Positions 57,924 to 64,000 of a DNA stretch of 64,000 bases are shown in pieces. Both the position numbers and the translations under genes were made by a program. The first letter of the stretch is position 1, and every line of letters begins with the position of its first letter. Source of the stretch: Saccharomonospora xinjiangensis XJ-54 (lineage in GTDB: Bacteria > Actinomycetota > Actinomycetes > Mycobacteriales > Pseudonocardiaceae); the NCBI RefSeq assembly GCF_000258175.1, contig NZ_JH636049.1, positions 2,581,482 to 2,645,481 of the forward strand, in the 5' to 3' direction. The notes under the pieces were generated by a model, which did not search any database, was not told the origin of the DNA, and saw only the letters and a program-made list of their open reading frames with translations.

Positions 57924-59792
57924 ATGAAGGCAACCCCGTGGCTCGACGTGCTCGACGAGGCCATTCGGTCGTGCGCCGCTCACGACCGCGCAGACCTCGT
58001 CGCGCGCCTCCGTGCCCGCCGCGCCGAGCTGACCGGCCCGAAGGTGCGGGTGGTGGTGCTCGGTGCGCAGGGGCAGGGCAAGAGCCAGCTCCTCAACGGA
58101 CTGCTCGGCACGGGCGTGTGCGCGGTCGGCGACGACGTCACCACCACGGTGCCCGCCGTTGTCGAGTACGCCTCCGCTCCCGTGGCGGAACTCGTTCCCG
58201 GTGTCACGGCTCCGCTGATCGAGGCCGGGCATTCTCGGGACAGCCTCGTGCTCGAAGGGCCTGTGCACAGCGTTCCCGCGCTCACCGCCTCCGACCGGAT
58301 GTCCGTCTCCGTCGATTCGGCGACGTCGGTGGCCAACCGGAGAGGTGGCATCGCCAAGGTCGAGATTGGACTCCCGCGCAAGCTTCTGGAGACGGGACTC
58401 ACGCTCATCGACACCCCGCCCTACGGGGACAGGGCGAGTGAGCACACCGGCGCCGTTCTCGCCACGCTGCCCCACGCGGACGCGGTGCTGCTGACCGCCG
58501 ACGTGACCCACGACCTCACCCCGGACGAGTTGGACGTGCTCGAGCGCGTCCTCACGCTGTGTCCCACGGTGGCCGTCGTGCTCACCAAGACCGACCTCGT
58601 ACCGGGGTGGCAGCGGGTGGTCGAGCGCAACCGGGCCAGGCTGGAGCGGCACGGGTTACCGGTGACGGTGTTCGCGGTGTCGTCGGCACTGCGGCTGCTC
58701 GCCGCGAGAACCAACGATTCGGGGCTCAACGACGAGTCCGGGTTCCCCTCGCTCATCTCGTATCTGCACCACGACCTGATGGGCAATGTGGACGGTCTGC
58801 GCAGGCGCAGTGCCGGTGCCCTGGCCGGCCTCGCCGTCGATCGTGTGGTGCCGCCGCTGCGGGAGCGACTCGCCGAACTACAGCGGGGCGGCGACGGTGA
58901 GCTGACGGCCAGGTACCGCGCGGCGGGAAAGCGACTGGAGCACCTTCAGCGTGAGGCGTCGCGGTGGCAGACCATGCTCGCCGACGACGTCGCGGATCTC
59001 ACCGCTGACCTCGACTACGACCTGCGTGACCGCACCCGCCGCATCCTGCGCGAAGCCGACGAGTACTTCGAGGTGGCCGACCCCGCGAAGGACTGGCCCG
59101 ACTTCGAGGAGTGGTTGCGCGACAACCTGACGGCTGCCGCCGAGGCCAACTCAGGCTGGCTGCTCGACAGGTTCGAGTGGATCACCCGGAAACTCGCGGG
59201 CGCCATCGCCGTTCACCGGCCCGACGTGTTCGCGCCGGAGGAGGTGCTGCCCGGCATGCCGAAGGAGGAACTCGGCGAGTTGCGGATGCCGGGGATCGAA
59301 AGGTTCACCCTCGGCCAGAAACTGTTCGTCGGCATGCGCGGCTCGTACAGCGGCCTGCTCATGTTCGGGCTCGCCACCACGCTCGCCGGGATGAGTCTCA
59401 TCAACCCGATCTCCATCGGCGCGGGAGTGGCGTTCGGTGCGAAGAGCGTTTTCGAGGAGCGGGGAACCCGACTGAAGCGCAGGCAGGCCACGGCGCGCAA
59501 CGCCGCCCACCGGTACGTCGATGACTTCTTCCTCGCCTACGGCAAGGAGAGCAAGGACGCCGTGCGCCTGATCCATCGGGAATTACGCGACCGGTGTACC
59601 GAGGTGACGCAGGAATTGCGGGCCGAGATCAGTGAGGCCGCGCAACGGATCAAGCAGTTGATCGACGCGAAGGCGGCGGAGCGCGGCACGGCCGTGCGGG
59701 AGGTGGCTCGCCGGATCGACGAGCTGGAGTTGCTGCGCAGACGTGCGGAGGCGCTGGCACCCCGTGTGGTCCCGCGAGGGCTCACCGCATGA
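57924..59792 (+). CDS. iniA: Dynamin-like GTPase, IniA-type
   Basis: A 622-residue GTPase with G1 VVLGAQGQGKSQLLNG (P-loop GxxxxGKS), G2 Thr in VGDDVTTTVP, G3 IDTPPYGD and G4 VVLTKTDLV. A hydrophobic paddle near 475-515 (GLLMFGLATTLAGMSL then SIGAGVAFGA) probably inserts into the membrane, with coiled coil before and after. Bacterial dynamins of this kind remodel or repair membranes; IniA in M. tuberculosis is a membrane fission GTPase. The stop overlaps iniC by 4 bp. Confidence 0.9.
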   Translation: MKATPWLDVLDEAIRSCAAHDRADLVARLRARRAELTGPKVRVVVLGAQGQGKSQLLNGLLGTGVCAVGDDVTTTVPAVVEYASAPVAELVPGVTAPLIEAGHSRDSLVLEGPVHSVPALTASDRMSVSVDSATSVANRRGGIAKVEIGLPRKLLETGLTLIDTPPYGDRASEHTGAVLATLPHADAVLLTADVTHDLTPDELDVLERVLTLCPTVAVVLTKTDLVPGWQRVVERNRARLERHGLPVTVFAVSSALRLLAARTNDSGLNDESGFPSLISYLHHDLMGNVDGLRRRSAGALAGLAVDRVVPPLRERLAELQRGGDGELTARYRAAGKRLEHLQREASRWQTMLADDVADLTADLDYDLRDRTRRILREADEYFEVADPAKDWPDFEEWLRDNLTAAAEANSGWLLDRFEWITRKLAGAIAVHRPDVFAPEEVLPGMPKEELGELRMPGIERFTLGQKLFVGMRGSYSGLLMFGLATTLAGMSLINPISIGAGVAFGAKSVFEERGTRLKRRQATARNAAHRYVDDFFLAYGKESKDAVRLIHRELRDRCTEVTQELRAEISEAAQRIKQLIDAKAAERGTAVREVARRIDELELLRRRAEALAPRVVPRGLTA

Positions 59793-61078
59793 ACCTCGCC
59801 GAAAGGGCCTGGTCGTTGCTCAGCAGGGCTCAGGAGGTGTACGCGGACAATCCGAGAGCGTCCCACTGGCTTCGCAGGCACCTCGCGCGGCTCGGCGAGC
59901 CCGTCCGGGTCGTCGTGGCAGGCCAGGAGGGGGCGGGGACGTCAACCCTCGCCGCCGCGCTCGCCGGAGAACCCGGACACAGTGGACATGCGGGTCACTC
60001 CGGGCATGCCCGTGGTGCTCCGCCTGCGTGGCGGCACATCCGGGGCGTCCGAACGTGGCCTGAGCTGCTGGTACTGGACGCCGGACTCCGGCCGCAGGAC
60101 CCGCCTGCGCGGGTCGCGGAGCTGATCGGCGAGGCGGACGCGGTGCTCTACCTCCTCGGCCGGAACAACTCCGAACCGGCGTTGTTGCGCGCGGTGCACG
60201 ACCAGGCCGTGCCCCGGCTCGCGCCCGTGAACGCGATCGCTGTGCTCGCAAGGGCCGACGAACTCGCCGGTGGCCGCGTGGACGCGCTGACGTCGGCGCG
60301 GCAGGTGGCGAGAAGGTGGGCGAGGCAGGCGCCGGTCGCCGAGCTGTGCCAGGACGTCGTCGCGGTCGCGGGGCTGCTCGCGCTGGCGGCGCGCACGCTC
60401 CGTGGCGACGAGTTCGAGTTGCTTGCCGCGCTGGCCGCCGTCCCGAAGGCTGAGCTGGACCCGCTCCTGCTGTCGGCCGACAGGTTCGGTGCCGAGCCGC
60501 AGCGCGCCGAACTGCTCGCCAGGTTCGGGCTTTTCGGCATCCGGCTGGCCACCACGCTGCTCAGGAACGGCACCCGTGAGCCGACGGCATTAGCGGCCGA
60601 GCTGTGCAGGCGCAGTGGCTTCGACGCGCTTGGCGAGGCGGTGTCGGCGTACTTCACGGCCCGCGCGCCCGTGCTCAAGGCGCGGTCGGCACTGCTGGGC
60701 CTCGGTGTGCTGCTGCGAAGGGAGCCCCGCCCGCCCGCTGCCCCACTCGCCGCCGAACTGGAGCGCACGCTCACGGGCGCTCACGAGTTCGCCGAACTTC
60801 GGCTGTTCTCCGCGCTGCGCACCGGGAGGGTGTCCCTGCCCGGTGATCTCGGCGAGGAGGCCGCACGGCTCGTCGGCGGTTACGGCGAGGCTTTTGAGGC
60901 GCGGCTGGCCGTCACCGCCGAGGGGACCGCGAGTGAGCCGGATTTGCGTCAGGCCGCGGCAGGGGCGTTGCGGGACTGGCGCGCGTACGCGGAGAACCCC
61001 GTGCTCTCCTCGTCAGAGCGCCTCGCCGCGGCGACCGTGGTCCGTACCTGTGAGGGCCTCGTCACGGGCCTGTTGTGA
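59789..61078 (+). CDS. iniC: IniC-like dynamin-family partner with degenerate P-loop
   Basis: A 429-residue protein with the layout of a dynamin partner: G1-like VVVAGQEGAGTSTLAAAL, in which the expected P-loop Lys is Thr, a G3-like LVLDAGLRPQDPP, and G4-like LARADELAG instead of N/TKxD. The core guanine-nucleotide motifs are therefore damaged and GTP hydrolysis is unlikely. No membrane paddle is visible. It is translationally coupled to iniA and presumably heterodimerises with it. The gene overlaps the converging epoxide hydrolase gene by 66 bp. Confidence 0.82.
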   Translation: MNLAERAWSLLSRAQEVYADNPRASHWLRRHLARLGEPVRVVVAGQEGAGTSTLAAALAGEPGHSGHAGHSGHARGAPPAWRHIRGVRTWPELLVLDAGLRPQDPPARVAELIGEADAVLYLLGRNNSEPALLRAVHDQAVPRLAPVNAIAVLARADELAGGRVDALTSARQVARRWARQAPVAELCQDVVAVAGLLALAARTLRGDEFELLAALAAVPKAELDPLLLSADRFGAEPQRAELLARFGLFGIRLATTLLRNGTREPTALAAELCRRSGFDALGEAVSAYFTARAPVLKARSALLGLGVLLRREPRPPAAPLAAELERTLTGAHEFAELRLFSALRTGRVSLPGDLGEEAARLVGGYGEAFEARLAVTAEGTASEPDLRQAAAGALRDWRAYAENPVLSSSERLAAATVVRTCEGLVTGLL

Positions 61079-62218
61079 CCGGGGCGTGCGCGGCGCCACG
61101 AGATCGAAGAACGTGCGCAGGTCTTCGGCGACGGCGTGGGGTTGCTCCATCGAGACGAAGTGCCCGCCGGGATTGCCCTGTGGCCAGTGCACGATCGTGT
61201 TGTGGCGCTCGGCCAGCCGACGCCAGACGTCCGGACCACCGCTGTAGACCCCCGTCGGCACAAGCGACTGGCCCTCCGGCCAGGTGAACTCGCTGCTCTC
61301 GTACATGAACCACGACGAGGAGCCCGCCGTTCCGGTGAGCCAGTACAGGGTCGCGTTCGCGAGTAGCAGGTCACGATCGATGGCCTGGTCCGGGAGGTCC
61401 ACGGTGATGGTGAACTGTTTGAACTTCTCGATCAGCCAGGAGAGCAGACCCGCGGGCGAGTCGTTCCAGGCGTTGGCGAAAGTCTGAGGCGCGACCCTCA
61501 GCAGGGAGTGGTGATCGACGCCGATCGCCGCCCACTCCTGCATCTCCTGGTAGGACGCGAAATCCTCAGCATTCATGTCGGGGATGTCGCGCTCGGTGGG
61601 GAAACCGAGACCACCCATCACGTAGGCACCGACAACGGCGTCGGGCGCCGCCTTCGCCATCTCGGGCGCGAGGTACGCGCCCAGATCCCCGCCCTGAACG
61701 CCGTAGCGCTCGTAGCCGAGCCTGCGCATCAGTTCGGTGAACATGCCCGCGACCCTGGCCACGTTCCAGCCGGTGCTCTTCGGCTGCTCCGAGAACCCGA
61801 ATCCGGGAATGGACGGCACGACGACGTGGAAAGCCCTCGCGCCCTCGCGGCCGTGGGCGGAAGGCCGCGTCAGCGGGCCCACCAGTTCGGCGAACTCGAA
61901 CACCGAGTTGGGCCAGCCGTGGTTGAGCACCAGCGGCAGCGCGCCGGGTTCCGGAGAGCGGACGTGCAGGAAGTGGACGTCGTGGTCGTCGATGGTGGTG
62001 ACGAAGGAGCCGAGTTCGTTCAGCCTTGCCTCGTGTTCCCGCCAGTCGAAAGCGGTGCGCCAGTGGGCGATGAGTTCACCGAGGTAGTCGCATGTCACGC
62101 CTCGCGCCCAGTCGCCGGGCAGTTGCCGTGGCAGGCGGGTACGCGCAAGGCGCTCCAGCAAGTCGTCGAGGTCGGCCTGCGGGACGTCGATCGGGAAAGG
62201 CCGGACGTCGTTGGGCAT
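61013..62218 (-). CDS. Epoxide hydrolase (EHN-type alpha/beta hydrolase)
   Basis: A 401-residue enzyme with an N-terminal EHN domain (PFPIDVPQADLDDLLERLART) and an alpha/beta hydrolase core: oxyanion motif LNHGWPNSVFEF, nucleophile Asp in YGVQGGDLGAYLAPEM and catalytic His in NPGGHFVSMEQP. It opens epoxides by water addition. ATG 62218 follows AAGGAC. Its last 66 bp converge on and overlap iniC, unusual but compatible with both frames. Confidence 0.9.
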   Translation of the reverse strand: MPNDVRPFPIDVPQADLDDLLERLARTRLPRQLPGDWARGVTCDYLGELIAHWRTAFDWREHEARLNELGSFVTTIDDHDVHFLHVRSPEPGALPLVLNHGWPNSVFEFAELVGPLTRPSAHGREGARAFHVVVPSIPGFGFSEQPKSTGWNVARVAGMFTELMRRLGYERYGVQGGDLGAYLAPEMAKAAPDAVVGAYVMGGLGFPTERDIPDMNAEDFASYQEMQEWAAIGVDHHSLLRVAPQTFANAWNDSPAGLLSWLIEKFKQFTITVDLPDQAIDRDLLLANATLYWLTGTAGSSSWFMYESSEFTWPEGQSLVPTGVYSGGPDVWRRLAERHNTIVHWPQGNPGGHFVSMEQPHAVAEDLRTFFDLVAPRTPRSQQARDEALTGTDHGRRGEAL

Positions 62219-62267
62219 GGGAAGTCCTTTTCGAAGCGGGTCTGGTTCGATGCGGGATCGAGGGGGA

Positions 62268-62747
62268 TCAGGCGAAGATGTCCGCGCCGCTGACGTAGCG
62301 CATGCCCTCGACGAACTCCGGTCGCCGCTCGCGTTCGGCCAGCTCGTCAGGCGTGGGGTCGGCGACGTGCTGGTGCAGCCAGTAGACGTTGCCGAGCGGG
62401 TCGCGGACGCGGGCGACGATGTCACCGAAATGCAGTTCCGTCGGGCGCGTGACGATCTGTGCGCCCGCGTCGGCTGCTCTGCGGACTGCCGAGGCGATGT
62501 CGGCGACATAGAGGCGAAGGAAAGCGGGTGTCGCCGGCCAGTGAGGGCGGGAGTCGAAAAGCATCACCGGCGCGTCGCCGATGCGGGTCTCGGCGTGGCC
62601 GATGAAGCCGTCCTCACCCTGCACGCGGACGGTCTCGACGGCGTCGAACGCCTTCGAGAGGAACTCGAGCACGGCGGCGGTGTCCCGCGAGATGATCCAC
62701 GGAGTCACGGTGGCGTAGCCGTCGGGGACGGTTTTAACGCTGGTCAT
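62268..62747 (-). CDS. VOC family (glyoxalase/PhnB-like) protein
   Basis: A 159-residue beta-alpha-beta-beta-beta fold protein (VTPWIISRDTAAVLEFLSKAF; DPLGNVYWLHQHVADP) of the PhnB-like vicinal oxygen chelate group. It probably binds a metal or small molecule; enzyme activity unknown. It shares strand and direction with the epoxide hydrolase (49-bp gap) and is divergent from the WYL regulator. Confidence 0.88.
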   Translation of the reverse strand: MTSVKTVPDGYATVTPWIISRDTAAVLEFLSKAFDAVETVRVQGEDGFIGHAETRIGDAPVMLFDSRPHWPATPAFLRLYVADIASAVRRAADAGAQIVTRPTELHFGDIVARVRDPLGNVYWLHQHVADPTPDELAERERRPEFVEGMRYVSGADIFA

Positions 62748-62840
62748 GGTGCGGGGCCTTTCGTCTGTTCGAGCTGGCGCCACCACGCTAGGGGCGATAT
62801 AGGTCAGGATCTGTCCTCCTTGTCCGGCATTCTGACCGGC

Positions 62841-63803
62841 ATGAGCACTCCCTCCCGGCTGCTGAGCCTGCTGTCCCTGTTGCAGACCCCGCGCGAGTGG
62901 CCTGGTAGCGAGCTGGCGCGCAGGTTGGAGGTCAGTCCTCGCACCATCCGCCGCGATGTGGAACGACTTCGGGAGCTCGGCTACCCGGTTGTGGCGTCGA
63001 AGGGTGCCGAGGGCGGCTACCGGCTGGTCGCGGGCGCCGCACTGCCGCCGTTGCTGCTGGACGACGAGGAGGCCGTGGCGATCGCCGTTGGCCTGCGCAA
63101 CGCGGCCGGGCATGCGGTGTCCGGGCTCGGCGAGGCCGCCGTGCGTGCTCTGACCAAATTGGAGCAGGTACTGCCATCCCGGCTGCGTTACCGCGTGGCG
63201 ACGTTGAACACGGCCATCGATCCGATGCCCGAACACGCGGATTCCGTGGTCGATCCCGGGGTGCTCACCACGGTGGCGGCGGCCATCACCAACGCCGAAC
63301 GGCTGCGGTTCGCCTACCGGTCACATCAAGGCGACCTGTCCAAACGGCACGTCGATCCCCACCGGCTCGTCCCGGCAGGGCGGCGCTGGTACCTGGTCGC
63401 CTTCGACAACGACCGGGACGACTGGCGCGTGTTCCGTGTTGACCGGATCAGTGAGCCGTTCCCGACGGGGGCTCGCGCGTCTGCGCGGGAACTGCCTGCC
63501 GACGACGCGGCGACCTACCTCACCAGTTCCTTCCACAGTCTCGCGCCCAGCTACCAGGCTGTGGTGACCGTGTTCGCACAGCCGGACGAGATCGACGCCA
63601 GGCTGGGCGAGATCGAACCACTCGAAGAAGGCCGGTGCCTGGTGCGGTGCAACGGGGACACGGTGGAGTGGCTCGCGTTCCGGCTCTCACTGCTGGGACA
63701 CGAGTTCCGGGTGCACGAGCCACCCGAACTCGTCGAGTACCTGCGAGAGCTGGGGCAGCGCTCGCTCAGGGCGTCGGGGGAGTGCGAAGGGTTTTCTTCC
63801 TGA
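62841..63803 (+). CDS. DeoR-like/WYL-domain transcriptional regulator
   Basis: A 320-residue regulator with an N-terminal winged helix (GSELARRLEVSPRTIRRDVERLRELG) and a C-terminal WYL domain (VPAGRRWYLVAFDNDRDDWRVFRVDRI). ATG 62841. Divergent from the VOC-epoxide hydrolase pair and probably controls it. The 93-bp spacer contains inverted GGTCAG/CTGACC motifs. Confidence 0.9.
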   Translation: MSTPSRLLSLLSLLQTPREWPGSELARRLEVSPRTIRRDVERLRELGYPVVASKGAEGGYRLVAGAALPPLLLDDEEAVAIAVGLRNAAGHAVSGLGEAAVRALTKLEQVLPSRLRYRVATLNTAIDPMPEHADSVVDPGVLTTVAAAITNAERLRFAYRSHQGDLSKRHVDPHRLVPAGRRWYLVAFDNDRDDWRVFRVDRISEPFPTGARASARELPADDAATYLTSSFHSLAPSYQAVVTVFAQPDEIDARLGEIEPLEEGRCLVRCNGDTVEWLAFRLSLLGHEFRVHEPPELVEYLRELGQRSLRASGECEGFSS

Positions 63804-63864
63804 CGGATGTCCGACGAACGGCGGCTTCTCATCGTTCACTCGACTGGGTAAGGATGCGCCGGTG

Positions 63865-64000
63865 ATGTCTTCGAAACGCAGGGTCGCGTCCGGCGCGGTC
63901 CTCGCGGCGCTCGCGGTGGCTCAGGGGGTACTCGCCGCGCCCGGCGCGGCGGCCGAACCGGACACCGCCGAGGCGGCGCCCGCACGCATTCACGAGATCC
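63865..64000 (+). CDS. Secreted protein, N-terminus only
   Basis: The first 45 residues of an exported protein: basic start SSKRR, a hydrophobic signal core (VLAALAVAQGVLA), cleavage-like APGAAAEP and then ARIHEI at the window edge. The I-H-E-I motif is common at the mature start of secreted ExeM/NucH-type nucleases, which is only a guess here. Start ATG 63865 (GTG 63862 possible). Confidence 0.65.
   Translation, partial: MSSKRRVASGAVLAALAVAQGVLAAPGAAAEPDTAEAAPARIHEI

Overview
The window is high-GC actinobacterial chromosome: GTG/TTG starts, ATGA/GTGA gene overlaps, leaderless promoters, and mycobacterial-type loci (glnX-glnH-pknG, iniBAC, tadA next to tRNA-Ser and tyrA). Pseudonocardiaceae-type marks (helix-turn-helix/DUF397 pairs, LGFP repeats) suggest a relative of Saccharomonospora or Amycolatopsis. 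The genus is an inference; no rRNA is present.

Layout. 1-5.0 kb: a drug-exporter-like ABC pair with a divergent TetR regulator and paired operators, then a MarR regulator divergent from an MMPL exporter. 5.0-10.2 kb is the accessory region: a small Cys-rich protein, nine 21-bp tandem repeats, a helix-turn-helix/DUF397 pair with three small divergent genes, and a toxin-like gene cut by an IS5-family element with its putative immunity gene still attached. 10.3-23 kb: a BlaI/M56 pair with a BlaI-like box, membrane proteins, a thioesterase, glnX-glnH-pknG, a phosphoesterase, a second thioesterase, an L,D-transpeptidase and a cold-shock gene. 23-25 kb: a candidate 6C small RNA and a tRNA-Glu/Asp/Phe cluster. 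25-38 kb: an FAD monooxygenase, lutABC lactate oxidation genes, a DUF234 ATPase preceded by 15-bp tandem repeats, a PAS-GGDEF-EAL protein, an orphan ketosynthase, an OsmC protein, a TetR/nitroreductase pair and a mycoredoxin-like protein. 38-49 kb: a short segment flanked by a 28-bp direct repeat, a succinate-semialdehyde dehydrogenase, an ABC exporter with a MarR-type regulator and a 20-bp palindrome, an MT0933-type antitoxin-like protein, tyrA, an M20 amidohydrolase, tadA and tRNA-Ser. 49-64 kb: a secreted sugar dehydrogenase with PKD and LGFP repeats, an iniR-type LuxR regulator, an Hsp70-like ATPase, iniB, two dynamin-like genes (iniA/iniC), then an epoxide hydrolase, a VOC protein, a WYL regulator and the start of a secreted protein.

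The strongest unusual signals are: (1) the IS-interrupted toxin/immunity operon, whose reading frame is restored exactly on removing the element plus one TTA duplication; (2) the iniR-Hsp70-iniB-iniA-iniC locus, in which the second dynamin-like protein has lost the P-loop lysine and a perfect 14-bp hairpin separates iniB from iniA; (3) several in-register tandem repeat arrays of 9, 15, 18 and 21 bp. Functions are read from motifs and gene order without database searches.
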